A DNA stretch of 64,000 nucleotides from Owenia fusiformis (lineage: Eukaryota > Annelida > Polychaeta > Sabellida > Oweniidae). A program made the position numbers and the translations under genes. Below are positions 19,401 to 28,151 of this stretch, one piece after another (the first letter of the stretch is position 1; the number at the start of each line of letters is the position of its first letter). Location of the stretch: the NCBI GenBank assembly GCA_903813345.2, contig CAIIXF020000004.1, positions 27,901,985 to 27,965,984 on the forward strand. The letters run 5' to 3'. The notes under the pieces were generated by a model. It made no database searches, had not been told where the DNA came from, and worked only from the letters and a program-made list of their open reading frames with translations.

Positions 19401-21974
19401 CTAAGTCCAGTGGATCCTCTTCTCCCTCAGGTAGCCTCCTCTGGCTAAGTCCAGTGGATCCTCTTCTCCCTCAGGTAGCCTCCTCCGGCTAAGTCCAATG
19501 GATCACCTTCCTCAGGAAGTCCGTTCGACAAAGTCGCTGAAATAAAGACCCAGCCTCAGTGAGTCCGTTCGACAAAGTCAACTGGAACGTCTCCCTCAGG
19601 TAGCCTCTTCTGGCTAAGTCCAGTGGATCCTCTTCTCCCTCAGGTAGCCTCCTCCGACTAAGTCCAATGGAACGGCAACTCCCTTGGGTAGCCTCCTCCG
19701 GCTAAGTCCAATGGATCGTCTTCTCCCTCAGGTAGCCTCCTCCGGCTAAGTCCAGTGGATCCTCTTCTCCCTCAGGTAGCCTCCTCCGGCTAAGTCTAGT
19801 GGATCACCTTCCTCAGGAAGTCCGTTCGACAAAGTCGCTGAAATAAAGACCCAGCCTCAGTGAGTCCATTCGACAAAGTCAACTGGAACGTCTCCCTCAG
19901 GTAGCCTCTTCCGGCTAAGTCCAGTGAATCCTCTTCTCCCTCAGGTAGCCTCCTCTGGCTAAGTCCAATGGAACGTCTTCTCCCTCAGGTAGCCTCCTCC
20001 GGCTAAGTCCAGTGGATCACCTTCCTCAGAAAGTCTGTTCGACAAAGTCGCTGAAATAAAGACCCAGCCTCAGTGAGTCCGTTCGACAAAGTCAACTGGA
20101 ACGTCTCCCTCAGGTAGCCTCTTCCGACTAAGTCCAATGGATCCTCTTCTCCCTCAGGTAGCCTCTTCCGGCTAAGTCCAATGGATTATCTTCCTCAGTG
20201 AGGAAGCTTCACAATAAATTATCTAAGTCAAACTTCAAATAGAGGTACAACAGAACAAAGTCAAAGAATATTTCAAAGTATGAGAGAAATATTCAAAGTC
20301 CAAGTTTTTGTCTACAGATAAAATTTATAAGTCCAACTTCTGGTAGACATCTCGCGGAACAAAGTCAAAGAATATTTCAAAGTATGAAAATATTCTAAGT
20401 CCAAGTTATTGTCTACAGCAAAATGTACAAAATGTCAAAGAATATTCCCAAGTGCCAGTCAAAAAAGTCCAAGTTATCATGTACAGAAAATGTCAAAGTC
20501 CAACAAAATCAAAATTGTCGAACGGAGCTCTGTCCTGGTCGGAAGCTTGCTGTAATCTGCCGAGTTTACATCGGCGAAATACTTATATAGGCTTGGTGAC
20601 GTCATCACTTTTTGGACAAGATTTCAAAGTTAAATAACAAGTTATTGACGCCATATCCCGCTTCAATATTGATCCTTCAACAAGATAATAATTGGAACTT
20701 AATAAATCTAACAGTAATTGATCGCTACTTACTCTAGTTTTACTTCGATTCGATCGAATAAAAAGCAGGAAGTAAATTCCAAAAAGTGACCTCCATTTAA
20801 ACTACCCGATCGACTGCCCGATCAACATAAACTAAATCTTAATTTGATAACAGGAAAACGCTATTTCCCCACTGTAACTACAACTAAAGTACTGCAAACG
20901 ATATTACACGTTACAATCTTAATGATCTCACATGTGAACCACAAATCAAGTGTAATAAATGTATAAAAACGAGTACACAGCACTAAATCAAAAAATAAAA
21001 AATTCAAAATTTTGTTACAATATGTTGGGGACGTACATGTATGTCTTGTTTTGATTCTTTTGGAATCCAACTGACTACAGGTAATGCAATTCTAATTTCT
21101 GATTAGGAACTGCACCAAAGGCAACACAAGATAGTTTCCACTATCGTATGGAACATGGTGTGGCGTCTTTACAAATCGATGACGACAACTGCGATTGCAT
21201 GACGTCACTAAGTATGGGCCACGGCATGTGTGGGGACGGATTTAGCACAACATATGGGCCAGAAAACGTGTTCGGCGTTGACTTGTTGTATGATCATTAT
21301 TGTCAAACGCCTTCGCCTAAAAACGGTCTGCGCTTATATTTCCGAGGTACATTTTATTTTTAATTTAGTTTTTGATAGTTTTTATTTGCATAATAAATCA
21401 TATGACTAAATCCATCAACTGTAGATGGCCGAGCCTATTAGCATGATTGCTCTAAATGGCTCTGTTGCGCTAAATAATATCTTTAACAAAATAAAGCTTA
21501 TGATTCTTTAACAAAATTTAAAATTCGTCTTGGGAGAATAAGACGCTAGCCACTTTAAATTATCTCTCATAGTATTTGTGACTACGCCAGAAATTAACAC
21601 TATATTATTCGAAGCGTTTTTACAAAATATTGAATCCGCCATTTTGTTTTCATCAGATCCTACGTTATTTGACCAATCAGCGACGAGACTCATTTTCTAC
21701 ATAAATTTCCATTCAGTTGAGGTCATTAATGAACTCTAACTATAGGGCTTTGCCTCCTCTTTTGGGAGAATCCTTAAAATTTGCACATATTAGTTGAAGT
21801 ACTACTATACAGTTAACCTTACAGAATTATCTGCCAACTATCGACAGTCCTTAACGCCATTTTCAGATAATAGACAAATGATTTCGTTTTTTAGATGATG
21901 ACGACTGCATCAATGTCACGTGTCCACCTGGTCTGCAATGTAAAGATGGCGTGCATTCTTACACATGTCGATAA
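7307..21974 (+). CDS. Multi-exon gene for a probable secreted cysteine-rich protein, 5' end missing, stop at 21974
   Basis: Six exons (7307-7435, 8200-8307, 11178-11292, 11450-11562, 21107-21346, 21895-21974) join in one frame with matching phases (1,1,2,1,1) and good splice sites, giving about 260 residues. The product has paired cysteines (NCTC, GDC, NCDC, MCGDG), an N-glycosylation-type NCT, many aromatics, and ends with a half EGF-like module (CINVTCPPGLQC.DG..SYTCR, stop). No transmembrane segment is seen in this part. I do not recognise the main domain; an extracellular or matrix protein is inferred from the cysteines and the EGF-like end. The 5' exons, including any signal peptide, may lie left of the retrotransposon. 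The fourth intron is 9.5 kb and full of mobile DNA. Confidence 0.65.
8200..8307 (+). CDS. Secreted-protein gene, exon b (36 codons)
   Basis: The acceptor is cattatcag and the donor CAAG/gtaaat; phase 1 in and out. It encodes FDYPVIFVDDAVRWKLFWWF followed by an N-glycosylation-type NST. The in-frame reading without stops, the aromatic content and matching phases support it. It ends 168 bp before the foldback element at 8476. Confidence 0.6.
8476..10994. mobile_element. Foldback transposon with long internally repeated TIRs (2.5 kb)
   Basis: Both ends read CTAGGGTGGTCCAAAATATG inward, flanked by an identical hexamer tgtgcc (8470-8475 and 10995-11000), a likely target duplication. The arms (about 8476-9340 and 10270-10994) are built of diverged units of about 180 bp carrying 'gacccaaatcccatgggaaa' in opposite orientation on each side. 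A unique centre of about 0.9 kb separates them. No transposase was recognised. A shorter TA duplication with GGGTGGTCC ends is an alternative reading, so the superfamily is left open. Confidence 0.75.
9749..10027 (+). CDS. Unrecognised ORF in the centre of the foldback element
   Basis: An open frame of 92 codons in the element's non-repeated core. A good acceptor (tactttcag at about 9785-9793) is followed by GMDIFREMTKLSGSSNPLKI, a charged, protein-like stretch, then a stop at 10027. It could be a remnant of the element's own gene or a captured exon; no family recognised. Confidence 0.25.
   Translation: MFLIALPIFYIVYFQGMDIFREMTKLSGSSNPLKIWYRLTGYNRDHAIDTLINQKSFLQRKSDLIFDLTLQRCEKEYDISHKSKQSPVMYPY
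11178..11292 (+). CDS. Secreted-protein gene, exon c
   Basis: The acceptor is ttctttgtag and the donor TACAG/gttagt. Phase 1 in, phase 2 out. It encodes KYGDCDVGAPYCFSRLPEVL and a following ERVAELLAVDSDGNVYR. The longer 91-codon frame starting at 11033 runs into intron. Confidence 0.7.
11450..11562 (+). CDS. Secreted-protein gene, exon d
   Basis: The acceptor is aaaacttttag and the donor GAGCG/gtaagt (consensus). The split Arg codon AG|A with exon c and the split Gly codon with exon e both fit. It encodes WKFDPENNVAHAVWRAFHDH and ..NGNPWNPKVVSG. The opposite-strand 119-codon frame over exons c and d is a shadow. Confidence 0.7.
12249..12470 (-). CDS. Candidate small secreted peptide (73 codons) inside the foldback element
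   Basis: The frame contains MVTLLFMLVSLSHAQ, a convincing signal-peptide-like stretch with a possible cut after SHA, followed by about 45 residues with two cysteines (NSCDTW, ASCMP). A different ATG 15 codons upstream opens the same frame. No family is recognised and the location inside a mobile element argues for caution. Confidence 0.3.
   Translation of the reverse strand: MFAIYETDTFPSTFMVTLLFMLVSLSHAQRTSVSNMQINSCDTWPIRTASCMPLKSFALNRGWEDYYLILDSL
12497..12664. mobile_element. Small foldback MITE (about 165 bp)
   Basis: Ends are near-complementary: cagtcacatt...ctacgg on the left and ccgtagagcaaatgtgactg on the right. Related to the element at 12854. Confidence 0.6.
12854..12995. mobile_element. 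Small foldback MITE (about 140 bp) with CGGCCG core
   Basis: The left end ccttggtcacatttgctccg is mirrored by cggagcaaatgtgacccagg. Inner arms carry cccggccgatta/aatcggccggg. Half-copies of the same family lie at about 12773-12832 and 13048-13105, suggesting nested or broken insertions. Confidence 0.65.
13853..14600. repeat. Tandem duplication, two units of about 370 bp
   Basis: Both units contain tcattatttggtctatag, aattatctaatttgcat-type blocks, tgacgtcatcaatc and 'tattagaactgaggccgtat' in the same order, with clear divergence, so the duplication is old. No coding content. Confidence 0.75.
15140..16215. repeat. Minisatellite with a 20-21 bp unit (gcccccagaagctatac...)
   Basis: About 50 imperfect units of the type ggcccccagaagctatacgg, much more GC-rich than the surroundings. 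Because many units are 21 bp, several frames stay open and spell seven-residue repeats such as APRSYTG/APRSYTM (15181-15552, 15275-15535, 15378-15671). Frame-breaking units interrupt all frames and there is no start or splice context, so it is treated as non-coding. Confidence 0.85.
16544..16686. repeat. Near-perfect inverted repeat (foldback, about 143 bp)
   Basis: The left arm atcacacgtttcagc..tgtgatacaggaaatattcc is mirrored by ggaatatttcctgtatcaca..gctgaaacgtgtgat, with an inner aagcttcgctttcgtgg loop. Probably a MITE. Confidence 0.75.
16637..16882 (-). CDS. ORF with one membrane-spanning segment, uncertain
   Basis: Residues about 6-30 (FIALIVGSISFVLLCLMFII) form a strong membrane segment, followed by CTRVCITTTDEESNDQ, an acidic tail. 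The in-frame sequence just before the ATG reads DACPC, so the membrane segment could belong to an exon starting near 16909. The C-terminal 20 residues come from the foldback arm, so the original 3' boundary is lost. Lying between the foldback and the truncated LTR, it may be a host exon remnant or part of a retroelement envelope-like gene; neither is shown. Confidence 0.25.
   Translation of the reverse strand: MELDVPFIALIVGSISFVLLCLMFIICTRVCITTTDEESNDQSAPVPTRQIPVLQSSLGLSLSTISYHTFQHVIQEIFHER
17941..19033 (+). mobile_element. 5'-truncated LINE-type retrotransposon inserted in the LTR array
   Basis: It starts abruptly within coding sequence at about 17941 and ends in an A-rich tail (aaaagaaaaaaaaaa). 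It is flanked by ccttcct on both sides (17934-17940 and 19034-19040), a 7-bp target duplication. The preceding 'ataaag'-type 3' end and the zinc-finger C terminus are typical of an L1/Tx1-like element. Confidence 0.8.
17948..18942 (+). pseudogene. LINE ORF2 C-terminal fragment (zf-RVT region), frameshifted
   Basis: Two frames, 17967-18221 and 18244-18942, are continuous parts of one protein broken by a length change in an A-run near 18199-18210; the copy at 31-32 kb reads through there as KLRNKINWISEYFQ. The second part has the reverse-transcriptase zinc-binding region: FKIINNILPGLTDLFLYGIT, then HCSICNNLCDLKHIIFEC, followed by LAKDIW. It ends in a basic tail with a stop at 18942. Polymerase and endonuclease domains are absent, so it is dead on arrival. 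Confidence 0.8.
20582..20604 (-). promoter_or_regulatory. Core promoter of the second LTR (CRE + TATA)
   Basis: TATATAAG (20582-20589) and TGACGTCA (20597-20604) on the minus strand, with the same 7-bp spacing as in the first LTR. Conservation of both in a decayed copy supports function in the parent element. Confidence 0.6.
21107..21346 (+). CDS. Secreted-protein gene, exon e (largest exon)
   Basis: The acceptor is ttctgattag and the donor CCGAG/gtacat; phase 1 both sides. It encodes an RMEHGVASLQIDDDNCDCMT block, then SMGHGMCGDGFSTTYGPENV and FGVDLLYDHYCQTP. The Gly/Cys-rich MGHGMCGDG stretch would be the most diagnostic part for a homology search. It starts only 87 bp after the LTR end. 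Confidence 0.7.
21895..21974 (+). CDS. Secreted-protein gene, terminal exon with half EGF-like module
   Basis: The acceptor is tcgttttttag. It encodes DDDCINVTCPPGLQCKDGV..SYTCR then TAA. The spacing C-x4-C-x5-C-x8-C matches the first part of a calcium-binding EGF-like repeat, but the protein stops before the last two cysteines. No AATAAA was pinned down immediately downstream. Confidence 0.65.
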
Positions 21975-22169
21975 ATATCAAGGCACATGTGGACCAAAAG
22001 CCAAAGCATGTATCCAAAAAAGAAGACATCAATTTGCTATGGACAAACTACAGTGTTAAGCATAACTACATTAGCGCATGCGCACCTATAAAATACGAGA
22101 CAGACAATCAAATGCAGTGATAATCCTAAACTAGACGTTTATATCTTATTTCATGCCAATCCTGTTTCG

Positions 22170-22509
22170 TTAATTCCCACAATAATTTCATTGGAATTTC
22201 GTGAGAGACAGAATGTGCCTCATATCATCAAAAACAATATTTTAGATGTAAAGGATTTAATTTGAAGAAATCAACCAATTGAAAAATAAATTCTAAGAGG
22301 GGTTGTATTACCTGAGACTAACATAAAATGTCTTGGGTATTAATTCCCACAATAATTCCATTGGAATTACGTGAGACAGAATGTGCCTCGTATCATCGAA
22401 AACGATATTTTAGATGAAAAGGATTTAATTTGAAGAAATTAACCAATTGGAAAACAAATTCTAAGAGGGGTTGTATTACCTGAGACTAACATAAAATGTC
22501 TCAGGTATT
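22170..22509. repeat. Tandem duplication, two units of 170 bp
   Basis: Units starting ttaattcccacaataattt at 22170 and 22340 are about 93% alike to near 22509, a recent duplication downstream of the stop codon, perhaps in the 3' UTR. Confidence 0.85.
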
Positions 22510-23256
22510 ACTGATATGTTCATCAGACTCATATTTGCTTTACATTGTAAAAGTGTATTATTCTGAACACACATATCCGTAGCTATATTTCAAGGAGGGG
22601 TTTATGTTACAGGCTTGTATCCAGGGGGCTCGTTATATCGCCTAAAAATATGGACCTACCTATTTTGCTTTCCTTGGATAACATATGGTGACATAAGTAG
22701 GCCCAAAATCTTTTACACGAGAGCTGGTTAAGGCTTTGATGTTACAGCATGTTGTCAGCAAATAAACACAAGCATACATACATGTATTACATTTTATTAT
22801 ATGCACCTCAAAAATGAATTTTAAATATTTTCAAAATGGCGGCCATTGTTTCGGAAAAATTCTTGATAACTCAAATAATTTCAGTTACAATACTAAATAT
22901 AATACAAATACCATTTATTTTTCGTAAAAAACGTTATCTATGATAACTCAAATACCATGGATTTGGTTCAAATTTTTACATGCTGGTGCCTAGGGACATA
23001 GGAGCTCTGCTCGAGAATAGATTTTCAAGATGGCAGCTAAATTTCAAAATGGTATGGGTTAAAAGTGCAGATCTTAACTGTTTTTCGAAATACCTTTTAT
23101 GTAACATCAGTAACGAATTAAATGAAGATTCTGTTGTCTTCTGAACTATTTGTTCGCAAATATGTACCTTTTCTTAAACATATGATACTGATACACGTTT
23201 GTGATAAAATGTCGTGGGAATTTTGCCTTCAACGCGTGAAATAAGAAAAACCGTAC
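22510..23256. other. No gene recognised
   Basis: AT-rich sequence with two 'aaaatggcggcc'/'aagatggcagc' type motifs and no convincing exon or repeat. Confidence 0.4.
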
Positions 23257-23343
23257 CTTCGATGTTCCTCCGAAACGAACCGTTTCTGTAACCAGCGTAA
23301 TCGAGTGGATCACCAGTAATAAGTATGACTCAGTAATACCCAT
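23257..23343 (-). CDS. Candidate first exon with signal peptide
   Basis: On the minus strand an ATG at 23343 opens MGITESYLLLVIHSITLVTE and ends after ..TSK at a GTACGG donor (phase 0). The hydrophobic core looks like a signal peptide. The longer frame reading through to 23146 crosses the donor. No partner exon was identified, so this is weak. Confidence 0.25.
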
Positions 23344-23618
23344 TTTATATAAATGTTTCTCGGCATCATGCATTTTGCAGTGCAATTGTATCTAGAAATT
23401 AGATAAGCTGCTTTGGTTCTGCAAAACGATAAAGTATTTAATGTATTCAAGTAATTTCCATTTCCATAACAGTTAGACAATGTGAAAAGTAGCAAACATT
23501 TGTAAATCAAATGACACAAATTGGTGAAAGAATACTAATATAAATATGCCTACATGTACTTACCTAGAATGTAAAAAATCACAGAACTCCCATATAAGTC
23601 AATACTTCAAGATTTTTA

Positions 23619-24470
23619 CAGGGTGGTACAAAATGTGTAAGTTTGCAACAAGCTACCTGTATACACTGTATCTCAATTATCACTTGCATTCATGGGCTAA
23701 TATTCTCACATATTTTAGAGGTAGGTCTAACATTCTCGTGTGAACCATAAAGGTCACTCAATCTTAAGTCTTGCAGAAGTTACGTGCCTAATTAATGAGT
23801 GATGTGCTGAATTGTTCCTTGATTAATGCTGTAATGCGAATGTTGAAGTTGTTTACTACTCAAAAAACATTAGATGCACAGCCAATCCATATCCACGTGC
23901 AACCATTGTCGCGAGGATCCACATGGATTCCATGTGAAAATCAGATGGATTTATGTTTAAGGCATGTTGATACAATCGGAATTTTGAAAGTTTTGCCCTG
24001 TTTATTCACATAGAATCCTTGCGAAATAACAAAGGTGAGATGTGTGACAATAACGTGGATCCATGTGGATCAAATTCAAGTGAAAATAGTGTGAATTCCA
24101 TGTTGAATGTACGTTGATTGCCACACATATCCAAGTAGACTTCATGTGGATCGTATTAGGGGTGTACAACACTTTTTCCTTACAACAAAGAAAATGCTTT
24201 AGAATTTCAAAACATCCTTGGATATGCTGGAATGAGCAGTGAACAACTTCACCATTCACGTTGCAGTAGTTCTCCAGAAATGCGGAGCATTGATTGAGCT
24301 CATCAAACATAATCAGCCATGTCTATTGTAGCCATTAATGTAAGACCTAAGACTAAGTGACCTTTATGGTCTAAAACTTCCTCTGAAACATGTGAGGCGT
24401 TCAGCCCATTAATACGAGTAATAAGTGAGAAATGGCTTGTTGCAAGGGTTTACTTTCTTCGACCACCCTG
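23619..24470. mobile_element. Tc1/mariner-type MITE with TA duplication (852 bp)
   Basis: Ends CAGGGTGGTaca...gaCCACCCTG, flanked by TA on both sides (23617-23618 and 24471-24472). Inverted arms extend about 150 bp (e.g. aaggtcactcaatctta... versus ...taagtgacctttatgg). ORFs inside show no transposase. A lone right end of the same type (ggaccaccctgtata) lies at 53336. Confidence 0.65.
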
Positions 24471-25029
24471 TATATCCTAGTGATGCAGTCTATAGCAGCA
24501 CGGACATAATTGTACAATGGTCACCTTTTCTTTAATAACTTTTTTAATTTTCAGTATTATCAAAGTCAGATCACATATTTGAAAACTAGAGTAAAATTCT
24601 GACTTACAAAAATACTTTGAATGTGAATTTGAATGTTCAGTTGAAAGTTGATATTTAAAGATTGTCATAGGCCTATAGGTTCATGCTGCCACCGTTACAA
24701 TCCTGATGTAATTCAGCAACTGACCAATCATCAAATACAAGAAGTCAACTCCCTCCGAAGATATATAAAATCAACTCTATTGAAATGTTTGGGGTTGTGC
24801 TTAAGAGGATGTGGAAAGGTGGCGCTCCAATCTGCGAGGTGTGATGAGAGTAGGTCCTCAATATTTTCAAGAGTTCCTTACAAATTCAAGAACAATTCAC
24901 ATGCATGCCAATGATGCGAGTGACTGGGAAAGACATTATAAATTGTGGCAGTATGACCCTATAGTTGCACAGGTTAAACGAACTAGGGTTGCTCAAATCC
25001 ACTACGAGTAACAATGAAATGGCCAAAAA

Positions 25030-25115
25030 ACTGGGTTTGTAGAAAAAAACAGGTACCAGGTAGTAAATCCTCCATACTGGGTTCAAACTTGGTACCCGGT
25101 CGAAAAAACTGGGTA
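25030..25115. repeat. Relic of the GGTACCCGGT foldback family
   Basis: Short stretch with aggtaccaggta and ggtacccggtcg motifs like the ends of the element at 35978 and a relic at 43505-43550. Confidence 0.35.
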
Positions 25116-25211
25116 CCCAAAAAACGAAAAATACGAATATATAACATAATAAGATCATTAGAAAACGTGTAAGATTTGTTTTGAATTTACAAAAATGTAT
25201 GTAACTTCCTT

Positions 25212-25546
25212 GGGTGCGATCGCACCATCGAACCCCTCCTTGCTACGCCTATGACATTGTAAGACGATTTGAAAAATATGACAAATCAATCTTACTCTAT
25301 ATTTAATAGTTCGTATGTTGGTACATGAATTGTTTTGATTATGATTAAAATCTGTAAATAGCTATCGTCACTTTAGCAGAGAGGTGACGTGTGTAAATTT
25401 ACATGATGCAACGTGTAAGATTTCGATTATTAATCATAATTTAAGTTATCCCAATTTTCAACGAAACGTCCACTGAAGTGTAAATTGTTACGTCTTACAA
25501 TGTCATAGGCGTAGCCAGGAGAGGGTGCGATGGTGCGATCACACCC
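25212..25546. mobile_element. Foldback MITE (335 bp)
   Basis: Arms of about 55 bp: gggtgcgatcgcaccatcga...ctacgcctatgacattgtaa on the left and ttacaatgtcataggcgtag...gatggtgcgatcacaccc on the right. A C-run adjoins the right end. No coding capacity. Confidence 0.8.
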
Positions 25547-25928
25547 CCCCCCATAACCAATGAAAATATGACCATGATGATAGAGGAAGAAAAGAGCCTT
25601 AAAATGCTTTTTATTTGAAGCTTCTATTCGTTTTTTTCTACAAACCCCAAATACGATGTACAAACCTTTTTAAGTAATATTGGTATATTAATAGTATATA
25701 CAAGACAATTTAAAACAAATGGTTATAAATGCAGTCATTACATCATACCATCGTAGCAATCTACATGATTTGTAGGCCTATGACATTTCTTAAACAAACT
25801 TCAAACGGAACATTCAAATCAACAAAACATGGATGCCGCCATTTTTGAACAAATATGAAACAAAATGGTGAATTATGTATTTGCGTCATTCATACTATGA
25901 ACGCCTATAATATCAATAAATTGAGAGA

Positions 25929-26030
25929 TGTCTGGTGTGTATGCGTGCAGTACTACTATCTTGAGAATGGTTTATTCAGGTGTCTTGTGTATGTGTGCAG
26001 TACTACTATCTTGAGAATGGTTTATTCAGA
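25929..26030. repeat. Tandem duplication of a 50-bp unit
   Basis: gcagtactactatcttgaga..tggtttattcag occurs twice, about 50 bp apart, with a few changes in the 5' part. Confidence 0.8.
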
Positions 26031-26854
26031 TAAATGAAGAGAATATGTCGCTTACATCGCTGCGCTTACATCGCTGCGCTCAAACGCACATAAATGTCAA
26101 GTAATGAATGTAAATAGGGACTATTAGCATTGTAGCCATTGGCATTCCATGTCGAAACAGTTAAATATTCAGTTGAGTTTATTTTGGCAGTGGTACTAAA
26201 ATTGAATGTGTTTTGTTGATGATAAATGTCCAGCAATATACTAGTAAGTTGGGCACTGATATGATATTATGATTCCTTTTTTCATCATAGGAGTCATTGA
26301 GGCATGCGTCATATCTATCAGAATTCATTTACGAGGAATAACGTTTTGATAAATGATAGATGTCGTCAGTGTTGATTTGCTCTGTGTAATTTATTGTTGA
26401 CAACAAATAGAAAGATTCGCCCCCATCCCCACTTATGAAATTATCTTATTGACTAAAAAATAATTCATGCATAGCTAGTCAAATCAGAACACTCACTCAT
26501 ACTAGATAACATTGAACCTAATGAATGTTGCCTTTTTCGAAGTGATAAACGGATATTTGAGTTAACTTCAAATATCATTCAGGGAATATTAACAAGCTTA
26601 GTGCTATTGAACGCACATCAATTTATAAGTGTTGTATTGTTGTAGGGGTGACAATCCATATTACCGACTGTCACAAAGAGAAGTGTCCATTGCAAAGGGT
26701 TCCATTGAAAGAATATTATTTTGGGCCATTTCATATCTTTTAAGTGATGTTGTATAAAACAATATAAAACATTTTTCAATGTTTGAAAATTGTAATCTTA
26801 TAAAGTTATAAGTTTATGTAATAAAACCGTAACTGAAATGGTAAATACGGAATA

Positions 26855-27845
26855 TAATGCAATACAATGCAGTGCAATATAATGCAGTGCAATATGATGC
26901 AAAACAATGCGGTGCAATATGATGCAATACAATGCAGAGCAATATGATGCAATACAATGCAGTGCAATATGATGCAATACAATACAGATCAATATGATGC
27001 AATACAATGCAGTGCAATATGATGATGCAATATGATGATGCAATACAATGTAGTGCAATATGATGATGCAATACAATGTAGTGCAATATGATGATGCAAT
27101 ACAATGTAGTGCAATATGATGATGCAATACAATGTAGTGCAATATGATGCAATACAATGCCGATCAATATGATGCAATACAATGCGGTGCAATATGATGA
27201 TGCAATACAATGTAGTGCAATATGATGCGATACAAAGCAGTGCAATATGATGCAATACAATGCAGTACAATATGATACAATACAATGTAGTGCAATATAA
27301 TACAATACAATGCAGTGTAATACGATGCAATAAAATACAGTGCAATATAATGCAAAACAAAGTAGTACAGTGCAATACAATGTAGTGTATTGCAATACAA
27401 TGCAGTGCAATACAATTTGGTGCAGTGCAATACAATTTGGTGCAGTGCAATACCACACAATGCAATACAATGTAGTGCAATGCAGTGCCATAAAATACAA
27501 TGCAGTGTAATAAAATGCAGTGCAATAGAATGCGGTGCAGTGCAATGTAATGCAGTGTAATTCAATACAGTGCAATACAATACAATGCAATACAATGTGG
27601 TGCAGTGTAATGTAATACAATGCAATACAATGTAGTGCACTGCAGTACAATACAATGCAGTGCAATACAATACAATGCAATATAATATAATGCAGTGCAA
27701 TACAGTACAATAAAATACAATGTGGTGCAATATAATACAATGCAGTGCAATACAATACAATGCAATGTTATGCTATTCAGTGCAGTACAATGCTATGATA
27801 TGCTTTGCTGCTATGATATCCTGTGCTGTGCTATGCTATGAAAAA
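26855..27845. repeat. Degenerate 5-bp-based satellite (tgcaa/tacaa/tgcag)
   Basis: About 1 kb made of pentamers of the form NTNCA/NTGCA (ATGCA ATACA GTGCA ATATG). Because the unit is 5 bp and contains no TAA, TAG or TGA on the minus strand, all three minus frames stay open and give false ORFs of up to 313 codons (HCIVLHCI repeats). Not coding. Confidence 0.9.
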
Positions 27846-28151
27846 CAGACATGTGCTGACTTTATATCACCAATATCATGTTAAAATGAACTTTTGGAAT
27901 TGTTGAATTGCGTCTTCGTTAATATACCAAACATAGAACCGCCTGCATATTCTCAAACTAGACTATCTTCCTCAACTTTGAGCCAAAGTATTGTCCATAA
28001 CTTGACTTACAAATGGTGTAAAATCGAGAAATAAAAATATCTTACCGAAAACGAAACCCGGTGAGTACCAGTGATTAAAGAACAATTGGCTCCAATATCA
28101 TAAAACTGTATTTTAACACTCTGAGTGATATTTGTTCGAGCTTACAAATAA

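Larger units (their letters stand above)
16917..20200 (-). repeat. Array of about 43-bp hairpin units in the LTR leader
   Basis: Dozens of units of the type ggtagcctcctccggctaag + tccaatggatcgtcttctccctca. Each holds the small inverted repeat tagcc-tcctcc-ggcta. A second unit type (aggaagtccgttcgacaaag...acccagcctcagtgagtccg) recurs about seven times, giving a higher-order pattern. Variation is mostly single-base. Confidence 0.9.
16917..21019 (-). repeat. Second LTR copy of a related retrotransposon, truncated, with repeat array
   Basis: The right 500 bp (about 20500-21019) aligns with 6000-6546: same CRE/TATA pair, same 'cgccatat..cgcttcaatattgat' block, same 'aaaagcaggaagtaaa' and same GTTACA end. 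The opposite end (TGTAAC and primer-binding site) is missing, and the array simply starts near 16917. The transcribed part holds another repeat family than the first LTR. A LINE fragment interrupts it at 17941. Confidence 0.75.

Noticed and set aside
26814-27765. Long minus-strand ORFs rich in Cys, His, Ile and Leu
   Set aside because: They come from a 5-bp repeat lacking stop codons in all minus frames; composition and phase show no protein constraint.
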